Both the position numbers and the translations under genes were made by a program. 64,000 bases of DNA from Mytilus edulis. Taxonomy: Eukaryota > Mollusca > Bivalvia > Mytilida > Mytilidae. Numbering within the stretch: the stretch's first letter is position 1; the number at the start of each line of letters is the position of its first letter. The stretch spans positions 73,919,821-73,983,820 of the forward strand of contig NC_092346.1 in assembly GCF_963676685.1 (NCBI RefSeq). Direction: 5' to 3'. A model generated the notes under the pieces. It was given only the letters and a program-made list of their open reading frames with translations. It did no database searches and was not told the DNA's origin. Shown here piece after piece: positions 22,793-33,790 of the stretch.

Positions 22793-22974
22793 TTATATCC
22801 TAAAATATTACAATGTCCTGCTGTAACAACCCAGCTTTTGTCAATTATTGATCCACCACATTCATGGGTAAAATTTGCACCAGTTTTAAACTGAACAGAC
22901 ACCATCCATGGATGATCTGCTATATTGGCATCTTCACCATTGATAATCTTTACACTTGCACCAGCCGAAAAAGC
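22793..22974 (-). CDS. Trypsin-like serine protease, exon with activation site and His57
   Basis: This exon opens the readable part of a secreted S1-family serine protease. It encodes a short propeptide ending at Lys, then I-I-N-G-E-D-A (the new N-terminus after activation), H-P-W-M-V-S-V-Q, C-G-G-S-I-I-D-K-S-W-V-V and T-A-G-H-C with catalytic His57; the two Cys form the C42-C58 bridge. Borders are AG at 22975-22976 and donor GTAAGC. Five exons (this one, 20392-20473, 18171-18330, 16804-16943, 15730-15969) join without a frame break and give about 267 residues: full triad, Asp189, three standard disulfides and a basic C-terminal tail. Trypsin specificity is predicted. Introns of 0.8-2.3 kb are full of repeats. 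Confidence 0.92.
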
Positions 22975-23324
22975 CTGAATTATGATACAACATTAGTTTT
23001 AGATATTCTTTATCAAATGTCAAGTAAAGAAACTTTATTTATCGGAAATTCCACATTATCACTCGTTTTTGTGAATGCGATTATAAAATTGTTATAATGA
23101 AATCACAAAATTATGATTAATCCATAAAAGCTATATGAACGTAATGTCAATATAAAAACATTGAGACCGTTTTAATTTCGCAACAATTCAATAATTATCA
23201 CCAGATCACTCAGATAAACAGTTTGATTGTAGCAGCTTTCAATTACATTATGAAGTCACAAAGATAATACAGTTCCTTTAAAGTTATAATACATGTTATC
23301 ACGAAACTACCGAGTATTTCGATA

Positions 23325-23420
23325 TAAGAAGATGTGGTATAAGTGTGAATGAGTCAAATCTCCATCCAAGTCACAATTTGTAAAAGAAAACCATGATAGG
23401 TGAAAGTATGTCTTCAACAC
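23325..23420 (-). repeat. Family B-related copy, first part (split by CACTA element)
   Basis: GATGTGGTATAAGTGTGAATGAG...GTCTTCAACAC reads on after the inserted element as TGAGCCTTGACTCACACCG (25087 to about 25280). Together they reconstitute one interspersed repeat, so the host sequence of the insertion is known. Confidence 0.7.
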
Positions 23421-25083
23421 CACTACAAACCATTAAAAGTCTTAAATAGCCTATATCTGTACTCGACTGTACTGATTTTTACTCGACCAGTCTGAATTCG
23501 TCTGAGATTAACTCGATAATACTCGACTGAATTCTGAACCATACTTAACAGTCTGAATATGTACTTGACCAGTACTTAACCGTTTTATACGAGTCTAAAC
23601 TGTACTCGACCAAGTCTGAACCGTACTCGACCTAGTCTGAACCGTACTCGACCTAGTCTCAACCATACTCGACCTAGTCTCAACCATACTCGACCGAGTC
23701 TTAACCAAACTAGACATATTCTTTGTATCTATTAACTGAATTTTATCAATTTAGGATTTTATTTAATAAAAATGAAATTTAAACAACAACTTGAAATTAA
23801 AAATGTATTCAATACAATATTGAAATTAAAATTTCACAATAATCAATCATAATATAACTTCAACTCAATATTAATCAACACTTACATAATAATATATATC
23901 AACTTTTAAAATATAAATGAAACAAGTTGATCAAATAATTTAAAAAAAATGAATTATGACTAATATCTTCAATATTATTCATATTTTATGAATATTTCGG
24001 AAGTATTTTGTGGTAATTGGACTATTTTCACCATTAACTTAAGCCTAGTATAGATTTATGTTGTCAGTTGACTTAATGCAGTGAATGTTTTTTTATTAAG
24101 ATATATATAAAATAGTATATAAAACAACTTAATAAATTTTTAAAAAATGAGACCTTAATTGTTTTGTTTTATTAAACCAAGAATTTAATATAATCATTAT
24201 AATAGAATTTCCCTAGCAATCCTTGATAACCTTTTTAAAAAAGGAAATGTATTCTAACGTAACAATAAAAAAAAATTTAAATTAATTTAAGTATTTTTTG
24301 TCAAATTAACATGGCATACATACAGCACTTTAATATGTTCTAAATTACTCAGTGCATGTGTATTTTACAGGTAAAAAGAAAGCCCTATTTTCTTAAATTC
24401 GTGTATTCCTTATCTAGTACATACATGTATATTCGAAAGGCCTTGTTATTTAATTTAAACAGGATTATGCAATTTTGAATCAATTTTATTTAGACTTAAT
24501 ACCTCTGACCAGGTGTGATCTTATTTATGAGTTTGCCCCAAGCAGAGGTTATACTTTATATTTCACCACTAATCAGAAATATAATTTTATTTATTTATTT
24601 AATTTTATCCCTTTTTTGATATAAGTTATATATAATATATTTTTTTTAACCTAAATGTAATCAGAGATATATTTTTTTATATAAGGTTAAAATCTTTTAT
24701 AAATTTTGTTGGCTGTTGTTATATATGTCAGTTAAAAAAAAGATTTATTTAAACAGTTAAAAAAGTAGAGGGTTTTTGGTCTAGTATGGTTCAGACTGGT
24801 CGAGTATTGTTCAGACCTTTGGTTAAGTATGGTTTAGACTGGAAAAATAGGTCGAGTACATGTCAAGAATGGGTTAAGACTGTTTAAGACTGGTCGAGTA
24901 ATAGTTCAGACTATTTTCAACAGCAAAGATAAGAGTCAAGTACGATTCAGTACAGTCAAGTATGGTTCAGACTGGGGTCGAGTAATATCAAGTAAAAGTC
25001 AGACCAATTCAGACTGGTCGAGTTAAAAATCAGTACAGTCGAGTACAGATATAGGCCATTTCAGACTTTAATGGTTTGTAGTG
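23421..25083. mobile_element. CACTA (EnSpm/CMC)-type non-autonomous DNA transposon
   Basis: A 1663 bp element with perfect terminal CACTACAAACC...GGTTTGTAGTG, flanked by a 3 bp duplication CAC (23418-23420 and 25084-25086). The inverted homology continues inward for ~60 bp, then turns into ~20 bp subterminal repeats of GTCTGAACCGTACTCGACC (left, to about 23715) and their complements (right, from about 24775). Terminal CACTA, a 3 bp duplication and subterminal repeat clusters are the defining trio of CACTA elements. The AT-rich middle has no transposase. It lies upstream of the protease His57 exon and, if exon 1 is at 27510, inside intron 1. Confidence 0.85.
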
Positions 25084-25086
25084 CAC

Positions 25087-25280
25087 TGAGCCTTGACTCA
25101 CACCGAACGGCAGTCCATAAAAGCCCACAAAATGACTAGTGTGAAACCATTGAAATAGGAAAAGCAAATGTCTAATCTATACATAAAACGAGAAATGAGA
25201 CACAATTGTAAACCACATCAACAAACGACAACTACTGAAAATGAGTGTCCGAACTTAGGACTAGTGCAAACACATGCAAA
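25087..25280 (-). repeat. Family B-related copy, second part
   Basis: Continuation of 23325-23420 after the CACTA insertion. Confidence 0.65.
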
Positions 25281-27509
25281 TACTATTTTCGTTTGGCTAA
25301 AAAAAAATCTCATCATAAAAAAATTACGAATTTAATAAGTTTTTAAGAATGATATTCCCAAAGTATTATTATTTAATCACAACAAAAAGATCAATATTAA
25401 AATTATTTTTTTAAAGAAACACCCCGTAAGTAAAAATTGGTTAGTAAACAAATTATGTAAAGTTAAGTAAAACAATTATGCAACTCTTATAATCAAGAGA
25501 CCGTGTAATATCTGTTCATTAAAAAGGTGTATCCATAAATTTATCTTTGGCGTTACACGGTATGTATACATCCCGCCGATTTGTTATAGTGTTATGGTCA
25601 CTTTTTGTATACTTTTCTTTCATTGCTGCTTATGTACTTTTGGTTGTAAAATGTCTAAAATATTGAAATAGTTTAGAGACATAGATGATAATACATTGAG
25701 GAGAATTTTATTTATACCAAACAATTACATTTTATAAATTTTGTGCGTCCGAATCGCTTTTTGTATATACAATTCATTCTGGAAAAATTTATTACATCTC
25801 ACTAGTGATACAGGCTCAAACTTTAGTACGCTAACACTTACAAAAGTGGAAATGGTCAATCAATACGACGCAACAGAAATAAAAAGTCAAAAAGTCATAA
25901 TTTTGTGACAAATGCTACTATGCATTACAAGCATGTGAGAAGAAATCCTCATTATTTTGAATCAATCAACATTTTATAAGCAATATAAACATCATAATAT
26001 CAAACAAAAAAGGTTCAATTTCAGTTTGGCAACCAATTCGTAATTTTTAATTTTATTTTTTTATTGAAACCTGTATATTTGTTACCAAAGAGAGGGACGA
26101 AAAATACCAAAGGAACAGTCAAACTCATTTTGAATGCATCTGATGATAGAATAGGTTTCCATCGATATTATCTTGATGCAATTGACATGCATATTCTAAA
26201 TCCTTCGGTGACGTGACGTGGACACATTCAATTAATTAATGGTGATAATTAGTCCTTGCCATGATTTACATGTTAATCGATGTTTTAGTAGTATTTGTTA
26301 ATTGTTCTAAAACAAAGGATTTTTTAGGATGTTTTTAAGTGCGTTTTGTTTATAAACAGTAATTGTGGGGCCCTTTATAGCTTGTTGCTCGGTGTGAGCC
26401 AAGGCTCTGTGTTGAAGGCCGTGCATTGACCTATAATGGTTTGCTTTTATAAATTGGTATTTGGATGGAGAGTTGTCTGATTGGCACACACACCACATCT
26501 TCCTATATCTATAGCAAAACATAGCGAAAAAGAGTATATTGTCATCCTAAATATTCTCATATTTTTCTGTATAGTATACTGAGAATCCTTCCGTATGTGT
26601 AGGTTATTGTCTAATGTTTGAAAGTGATGAGAATACTGAAAAAGCTACCATGATCCATGTGATGAAGGAAGGAAATACTACAGCTCCGCCAGTATGTTTC
26701 GTTATTTTGTTTATTTTCAATCAAAATATAATCTTAATTTATCATCAAGTGGCAGGACACCACATCAATTTTTATGGCTATGTTAAACATAACACTAAAA
26801 TGACAACATTACATTACAGGACTACAGTACAAATAAATACAGGAACATTCGTTTTAGAGAAATAAAAAAATTAGAAATACAATAGTACATTTCGACTTGC
26901 TAATAGTTGTCAAAGGTACCATTTATAAGCAACAATGCTAATTGTTGTTGAAATTGTGTTGTATTCATAATATCTTAAAACAATGGTCATATACGTACCG
27001 TGTAGAACACTACAAATTCACAAGAAAGTTATATTATGAATATTATTATCGTAATTATTAAAATACTTTTCTTAACATTATCTTTACAATGCATTTGTTT
27101 AAGAATATAAAATTACAGCAGATTTATTAGTATAATCATAAATTATTATAATTGTTTATGTACTGAATTGTTTGAAAGCGTAAGTTCGGAACAAAATTGA
27201 ACGTTTCTCAGTGTATATATATGGCAATTAACTAAAATCCTAAACACGACTGCATATGTAATTGTTTAGACTATACTTCAAATTAATTAGATTCGTTTAA
27301 GACCGAAATACATTTACTTCTGACTTGAATCTATACCCTTGAACCCAACCCTGGCGACCCACTTGTTCATTTATCTATTGAATTTCATGTGATTCGCGGA
27401 TTTGTTAAATTGTTTCATCTTGGTTTGTCTCTTTCAAATCGATTTACAAGACTTCAAAACAGGAAAAGTATTATCGCTTCGATATATAGATAAAACATTA
27501 TTTACTTAC
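25281..27509. other. Probable protease intron or 5' flank; repeat fragments
   Basis: Contains a short Penelope-like tail (about 26088-26135, AGAGGGACGAAAAATACC) and a family B copy at about 26355-26520. About 26745-26870 matches the dispersed repeat near 21050-21150. No further protease exon was recognised, although a short one may be hidden here. Confidence 0.5.
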
Positions 27510-27543
27510 CGACAAATATACTGACGATGAATACTCGATACAT
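27510..27543 (-). CDS. Candidate first exon (signal peptide) of the serine protease
   Basis: A minus-strand ATG at 27541-27543 opens M-Y-R-V-F-I-V-S-I-F-V, a plausible signal-peptide core, and runs into a strong donor G|GTAAGT. Position and content suit exon 1 of the protease. However, the exon is 34 bases (phase 1), while the exon at 22974 must start in phase 0, so direct joining breaks the frame. Either a small exon between is missed, another donor is used, or the start belongs elsewhere. Confidence 0.45.
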
Positions 27544-27589
27544 CTTTATGTTTCCTAACAACTCCACTTCAGAAATCTACAATAAAACG

Positions 27590-27690
27590 TCCAATACCTA
27601 TGAGTCTTTTGTAGACGAAACGAGCGTCTGGCGTATATATAAAATTAAGTCCTGGTATTTATGATGAGTTTATTTACATGACTCTGATAA
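27590..27690 (-). repeat. Dispersed repeat directly upstream of the candidate protease start
   Basis: On the minus strand: ATTTTATATATACGCCAGACG, CGTTTCGTCTACAAAAGACTC. I recognise this as a common mussel repeat phrase. It places a TATATATA within about 110 bp of the candidate ATG, but whether it acts as promoter is unknown. Confidence 0.5.
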
Positions 27691-28222
27691 CTTTTTGACC
27701 CTAGACATGCGACCACCAATCTAGCAATTTTAGATCTATGTCCCGTTAAAACAACATTAACAATATGACAGAAATCTCACTAAATAGTTTTGAGATCCAC
27801 ACAATATGGGAAGTTAAAGTTTGCTGAAAATACAGTGCTGCAAATAGGCATTTTTGGATAGTTGTCGTCTCAGTACAAATTCTAATTGATGGTGATTTAT
27901 ATCCAGGATCTAATCTGGTGAAAAGTTTGCATTACTTTCACAGCCGCGCCTTCATTTTGTTGGTTGTAATAAGAAATTATAGATGATGGCCTTCTCAGTC
28001 AGATTGATTTTCTGGATTGATCCGATACGCTCTGTTTAATCTGTTCATCTCTGTTTTACCTATGATAACGTTGTTAATTTCATTTACAACGGACGTTCAC
28101 CTTTACTTTCTAGCGATATTTTTTCATTTATCTCTACTGTGAAAAAGAATAAATGAAAATTTCTCAAAATGTCGATAATGATAGTTAATCAACCAGACAT
28201 GTTTGTAATATTTTAGATTGAC
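27691..28222. other. Spacer, no gene seen
   Basis: No supported exon, repeat family or motif. Confidence 0.4.
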
Positions 28223-28505
28223 TTGAAAGAGGAGCGACAGATACCAAAGGGACAGTAAAACTCATCATGATAGGCAATACAAGCCCGGGAATATCGTATC
28301 AGTTCGGAAATATATACTTCGTTTGCAGACGCTGCTGGAATATTGCTACATAGAAATGGAAAGTAATATTTGAGAAGCTTCTATCATCACTTTTGTCGGT
28401 TAGTTTTGATTTCAACCGCCCTTCATTGTCAATTTTAGATGTCAGTCAAGATATGAGGCCGACTTAACTGTATCTATTGTATCCTTTGTCTCTAATTCGA
28501 TGCTA
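28223..28505 (-). pseudogene. Penelope-like RT fragment with internal deletion
   Basis: Starts with the family tail (GAGCGACAGATACCAAAGGG) and jumps directly to the equivalent of 5013-5270, matching CATGATAGGAAATGCAAGCA and the following RT C-terminal region. About 470 bases are missing relative to the copy at 4540-5612. Minus-strand, non-functional. Confidence 0.8.
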
Positions 28506-29090
28506 TCGCGATTATATATCTATAAGATATTATTTTAAGTTATTTTGATTATGTATTTGTAAAATTTTATTGTTGGAGATTATAAATTTGATGATAATGA
28601 GATAAACGATCATTTATCAAACAAAGCAAAATTTATATGAAAAACGAAAATAAATTAAAAAAACTTAAAAGAAAATTTTCCAATAGAGAATACAGTCACA
28701 AATTATTTCAAATACATCGAACCACACAACAGTAATATATGATATACAGTTTTTTGGCCGACCTTCAATTCTGCAATATTAGAAGTCCACGTATGTTAGC
28801 GAGAATATATGTTTTTCTTGTCTCAAATTATAAATCGTTTTAAAGATCAAATGTTTGGAAATGGATATATTTTGGCAAGTTTTTTATATCTTACATAACA
28901 AATTTAAGTCTCTCAGAAATATTCTAGATATAAACTGTCCATAGCTTATTTTCATTTTCTATTTTTTTTTTTTTTTTATAGTAGTCTGGTGGCTTACTGC
29001 TAAAATGCTAAAAAAATCTTTCATTTTCTCGATCATTCTAGACGTTGTTTTATGCAATATATCTATGAGATCAATATGACATAATTTGGA
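28506..29090. other. Spacer, no gene seen
   Basis: AT-rich, including a long T-run near 28960-28977. No features. Confidence 0.4.
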
Positions 29091-30840
29091 TTCCGACCGA
29101 ATAAATCAACAATTGATGCAATTTTCGTGCTTCATGGTATTATTTCTCATACTTTACAAAATAAAGAAGAACTATTCTGTGCATTTGTAGACTTCTGTAA
29201 AGCGTTTGATAATGTAGACAGACGAATATTATGGTATAAGCTTTTAACTCTGGAATAAGTAGCAAAACAATTACTATGATAAAGTCGATATATGCAACTG
29301 TGCGCCTCCGTGTGAAAACTGATGGAGAATTTTCGGAAGTGTTTGAAAATATTTCTGGCGTGAAACAAGGTGAGCCTTTATCACCTTTACTTTTTATATT
29401 TTTCATTAATGACATTGCTGAGGAGCTTGAAACAAGTAACAACGACGACTTCGTTAGTGTGAATGGTATTTTGATTCATCTGCTACTTTTTGCTGACGAT
29501 ACAGTTTTATTCGGTAAAACACCAGAGGCACTGCAGCTACTTCTTGATAAACTTCTAAAATATTGTTCAAAATGGAACATTGAAGTGAACAAATATAAAA
29601 CTGAAATAATTGTATTCCGTAATGGATGTCAACAAGTCAATCACAGTTGGTATTATGACAAGCACGAGCTCAAAGTTGTGAACTCTTTTGTTTACCTTGG
29701 GAATTTATTTCACTATAACGGAAAATTTCAGCAAACCCAAAAGAGATTATCCCAGCAAGCTAATAAAGCTCTTGCGTCACTCTTTAATTCATTTAAGAAG
29801 TTGTACATATCAACTCAACAGAAATGTGAAATGTTCGATAGTCTTGTTGGATCGATCTTAAGCTATGGTTCTGAGATATGGGGGTTTCATCATGCCAAAG
29901 ACATTGAACAGGTTCATAATAAATTTTGTAGATTTGTAATTAAAGTTGGTAAAAATTCACCTATATGTGCTGTTATCGGTGAACTTGGACATTTGCCAAT
30001 GCATATTATTAGAAAACAAAGAATACTTAAATATTGGTTGAAAATTGTTACTAAGAAACCTCCTATTGTATTTGATGTATATAAAATGTTAGTTAATGAT
30101 GCTGAGAATAGTAAAACAAACTGGGCGTCAAATGTTCGTACCTTATTAAATGATCTTGGTTATAATTTTTTATGGTATAACCAAGAAAATGTATTTTTTT
30201 CATATGATGTTTTGAAACTACGCCTCTATGACCAGTTTATACAAAGCTGGCGTTCTAGTATGTTGGATTGTGAAAAATTGGATATTTTGAAAATGTTCAA
30301 AATTGACTTTTGTTTGGAAAAATATTTACTTTTTGATGTCAATGTTAAACTCTTAACACAACTTAGATGTGGTTCACTTAAACTCAACATTGAAACTGGT
30401 AGATATAATAATGTGCCTCGTAATGAAAGACTATGTCAATGTTGCAATATGAAAGCTATTGAAAATGAATATCATTTTGTAATGATTTGTCCAGCCTATA
30501 GCCATCTGCGTTTAAGATTTTTGCCTAAATATTATTGTTCTTGGCCTAATATGTCAAAATGTTTATCACTTATTCAAACATGTTCAAGAACTTTGGTATT
30601 AAAACTTTGTTGTTTGTTAAATGAGAACTGGAAACTACGGTCACAACTGATAAAGTAGATTATATATAATACTATTTGTTTAATATGTTGGTTTTGTTTT
30701 TTGTTTGTTATTATTTTGCTTTCTGTTTGCATTTATATTATGTCGCTTACTATATTATATATGTTGTTGATGCTATAGCATTATATTATATGCTGATTTG
30801 CAATAAACTTATTACAAACTTATAATTTCAGACGAATTTA
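29091..30840 (+). mobile_element. 5'-truncated LINE (non-LTR retrotransposon)
   Basis: The RT trace begins at 29095 with F-G-F-R-P-N-K-S-T and motif A F-V-D-F-C-K-A-F-D-N-V-D-R. A frameshift near 29250 leads into the open frame at 29276-30658. The AP endonuclease and ORF1 are absent. The 3' UTR is about 180 bp with AATAAA near 30800. A 33 bp tandem array follows at 30848. Confidence 0.88.
29276..30658 (+). CDS. LINE reverse transcriptase, C-terminal 460 codons
   Basis: Encodes the palm, thumb and C-terminal region of a LINE RT. Residues 27-40 hold motif B (G-V-K-Q-G-E-P-L-S-P-L-L-F), and residues about 73-81 motif C (F-A-D-D-T-V-L-F-G) with both catalytic Asp. A zinc-knuckle-like zf-RVT region near residues 360-420 has R-C-G-S-L...C-Q-C-C...H-F-V-M-I-C-P-A-Y. 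Motif A lies just upstream in another frame, so the copy cannot make a complete RT without the frameshift. The uninterrupted 460 codons suggest a young insertion. Clade (I/Nimb, CR1 or other) cannot be fixed by eye. Confidence 0.88.
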   Translation: MIKSIYATVRLRVKTDGEFSEVFENISGVKQGEPLSPLLFIFFINDIAEELETSNNDDFVSVNGILIHLLLFADDTVLFGKTPEALQLLLDKLLKYCSKWNIEVNKYKTEIIVFRNGCQQVNHSWYYDKHELKVVNSFVYLGNLFHYNGKFQQTQKRLSQQANKALASLFNSFKKLYISTQQKCEMFDSLVGSILSYGSEIWGFHHAKDIEQVHNKFCRFVIKVGKNSPICAVIGELGHLPMHIIRKQRILKYWLKIVTKKPPIVFDVYKMLVNDAENSKTNWASNVRTLLNDLGYNFLWYNQENVFFSYDVLKLRLYDQFIQSWRSSMLDCEKLDILKMFKIDFCLEKYLLFDVNVKLLTQLRCGSLKLNIETGRYNNVPRNERLCQCCNMKAIENEYHFVMICPAYSHLRLRFLPKYYCSWPNMSKCLSLIQTCSRTLVLKLCCLLNENWKLRSQLIK

Positions 30841-30847
30841 TTCAAAA

Positions 30848-31012
30848 TAAAAAAGATATAGATTATTAATTGACAAACCTTAAAAAAGATATAAATTATT
30901 AATTGACAAACCATAAAAAAGATATAAATAATTAATTGACAAACCATAAAAAAGATATAAATTATTAATTGAAAAACCATAAAAAAGATATAAATTATTA
31001 ATTGACAAACCT
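30848..31012. repeat. 33 bp tandem array, five copies
   Basis: AAAAAAGATATAAATTATTA plus ATTGACAAACCAT repeats with the GATATA anchor at 30855, 30888, 30921, 30954 and 30987. It starts right after the LINE 3' end, so it may be the LINE tail or a target feature. Confidence 0.88.
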
Positions 31013-32271
31013 GTATTGAAATTTCTAAGTTGTTTTACCTCTACTGTAATGCTTTGAAGATCTGAGCAGCCAGTTTTATATACATCCACGTAATGCGTGG
31101 TATGTAGTTGAAGCTGTTACATCTTGCTACGAACATAACATTTTCAGCACGTCGATAACAATTTACCAATTGACATTGGTTAATTACGGTAACTAAATAA
31201 ATAAAACTTTATGGTAAAATTTATGTAACATTATGGTTATTGATAAAAAAACGAAACATCCAAAAAGCAATACGGAAAAACAGAACGTTCAAACAAAATT
31301 TTACATAACACAAGATTGAAATACACGAAAAAAAGAAAAAAAAACGCCAGGGATCGTCTATGGTACTCCTAAAGGTTCAAATGTTCGTGTTTAACTGGTG
31401 GCACCAATCATGACATTAGGTCAGTTATATCATATACCGAGAAGGGAGGAAGACATAACGCCGATGGGAAATGGACCATATAGCTTGGTTAATGTTTCGT
31501 ACAGTTATTGTCAACTTAAAGGCAGATTTGAAACTAATTTAGATAATATTATATTAGGTTATTTTCCAAAATCAAATCAGTTATTGAAGAAAATGTCAAT
31601 GTTTATAAAATCTGATAAAGGTTCACACAATAGTTCTCCTCTACATACATGTATTGTCATAAACTATTAAGATTACAGTTATATTGTATATTAGGATATC
31701 GAGAATTGGACCTGTTGAAATATATGTAGAATGTCGATTTGATTGTCAAAATGAAATTGTCGATACTAAAAATAAAATTGTTCCAAATATGGCATCGGGA
31801 CAAGATTTGATTACTCGCAGAAAGTTGTAAATCTGAATATAGAAAGTTCCTGAACAAATCATATCAGATAAATCCCTTTAATAATGCAAGTATCTTTCTA
31901 GCAGTAAGATGGCACTTGTAATTGCATGTTTAATACTGACGATTTATTATTACCTTTAAACAATATCGCTATCTACTTTCCACGCTGCAAGTGTTGGTAA
32001 TCATGAGACTCTTAAACATATTTATACAGATACAATATAGTGCATTCGTAAATGTAAAACACTTTTTAATAGAAAATTTAAAAGAGATACATCAACAGTG
32101 TTTATTTTAGAATTGCTCAAGTCTGTAGGGCTTATTCCCGATTGTCCCACTTTTTTTTAAATTAAGAGCTCATATTGTCCCACATGAAAAGTTCTGACTG
32201 GTCCACATTATTTTATGAGGCGAAATGTTCTTATCCCTTGTTAGATTGTCTCTATGGTTTTGTTTCAGATA
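31013..32271. other. Spacer with a Penelope-like tail fragment
   Basis: About 31330-31410 resembles the Penelope-like 3' region (CCAGGGATCGTCTATGGTACTCC). A 90-codon open frame at 31398-31670 shows no recognisable domain and is probably chance. The rest is unassigned. Confidence 0.4.
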
Positions 32272-32513
32272 TATAAGCCAAAATCTACATTTTATGCGAT
32301 GCTCTTCTTTTAGACATTGCGGCCATCTTAATTATTGGGCGGGGTCATCGGATACTTTTTTGAAACTAAATACCCTAAGGATGATTTTGGCCATGTTTGC
32401 TTTAATTTTGCCAGTAGTTTCAGAAGAGAAGATTTTTGTAAAAATTAATGACGACGACGAATAATGAGAAAATGAGAAAAGCTCACTTAGTCCTATGGTC
32501 CAGGTGAGCTAAA
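32272..32513 (+). repeat. Family G repeat, 3' part
   Basis: Matches the last third of 2451-3838: AAGCCAAAA.CT.CATTT, TACCCTAAGGA, CCAGTAGTTTCAGAAGAGAAGA, a GACGACGACG run and the terminal hairpin AGCTCAC...CAGGTGAGCT followed by AAAAAG. Confidence 0.78.
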
Positions 32514-32765
32514 AAGCAAAACGGACAAAAAGCAACGGACAAAAAGCAAAAGTGTCGGACAAAAAGCAAAATTATCGGACAAAAAGCAAAACGGACAAAA
32601 AGCAACGGACAAAAAGCAAAAGTATCGGACAAAAAGCAAAATTATCGGACAAAAAGCAAAACGGACAAAAAGCAACGGACAAAAAGCAAAAGTATCGGAC
32701 AAAAAGCAAAATAATCGGACAAAAAGCAAAAGCGGACAAAAAGCAAATCGCGGACAAAAAGCACC
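32514..32765. repeat. CGGACAAAAAGCAAAA minisatellite
   Basis: About fifteen units of CGGACAAAAAGCA(AA), spaced by 0-6 variable bases (GTAT, TTAT), with a higher-order pattern repeating every ~68 bases. It begins at the TAAAAAG end of the preceding family G copy. Open frames on both strands are by-products of the repeat. Confidence 0.92.
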
Positions 32766-33537
32766 GTATCACCCGTTTTTAAAGTTGACTAATTTTTGTT
32801 GATCTATCGTGATTAAAGTACATTCGGAATCTACTCTTCGGGAAAAACTTGTTTGATATAAGAAATGAAATTTACCAAAATCATTTTTCATAATGCATGT
32901 ACTGTTAAACTTTTCTAGCACTTTAGCAAGTTTCCTTTATTGTATACGTTTGTTAACCCATGGCTTACATGTTTGTACTTTAATTTTTCAATTTATGTTG
33001 ATATATATTTTTAACTGTTAAATATTACTATTTTTCCTGGTGTAATTTCCTACACACAAGATGTCACATTGAATATGATTGTAGAAATATTATGTGAAAT
33101 AATGATGTAAAGTTATTGGCAAAATGCATTTAACTAATTTTTCTGTGTTTTTGTGTCCAACGAGAAAAAAATATTTTAACACAAGAGGCGAAGCTCTAGG
33201 TATTTGCCCGAAACGAATATTATCATATTAGTTTCTTCCCTCTAGATTTATAATTCTAGACCGTTTAGAACCCTGGAATGAAAGACAAAAAATTCCAAAT
33301 GTTTACATATTAGTTTTTTTTACTTTCGGCGTGACAAGATTATTAATACCTCCAAAACTGACTTGAATCCTAATAAAAAAACATCAACTTGTAACCTATC
33401 AGTTGCTTTCTTCGTTTTCGCCTTTATGACATGTTCATGTTACTGATACTCAATACAGGCTTCAAATCTTGTCTAAACTGAAAAAGAGGACAACATTTCA
33501 TATTAATACAAACACTTACTCATGAAAACAAAAAGAT
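32766..33537. other. Spacer, no gene seen
   Basis: AT-rich. About 33182 starts ACACAAGAGGCGAAGCTCTA, slightly like the family G start, but it does not continue. Confidence 0.35.
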
Positions 33538-33578
33538 GTTTTTTACGGAAGCCGATAAGGGCCATTCAAAAAAAATAT

Positions 33579-33790
33579 TTTATGTCGTAATTACGACATA
33601 GCATGTCGTAATTTCGACATAACATGTCGTTATTACGACATCGCTATGTCGTAATTTCGACATAACATGTCGTTATAACGACATCGCTATGTCGTAATTT
33701 CGACATATCATGTCGTAATAACGACATCACTATGTCGTTAAAACGACATAGCTTTTAACGACATAGCTATGTCGTAATAACGACATCGCT
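33579..33790. repeat. Palindromic ATGTCGTWATWACGACAT array (left arm, copy 1)
   Basis: About ten ~20 bp units, each a near-perfect palindrome (TATGTCGTAATTACGACATA and variants). The complementary array is at 37786-38005; copy 2 has its arrays at 41936-42133 and 45415-45628. Confidence 0.92.

Noticed and set aside
32493..32782. Open frames on both strands with repeated D-K-K-Q or F-C-P-L-L-F-V-R.
   Set aside because: Products of the minisatellite period, not genes.
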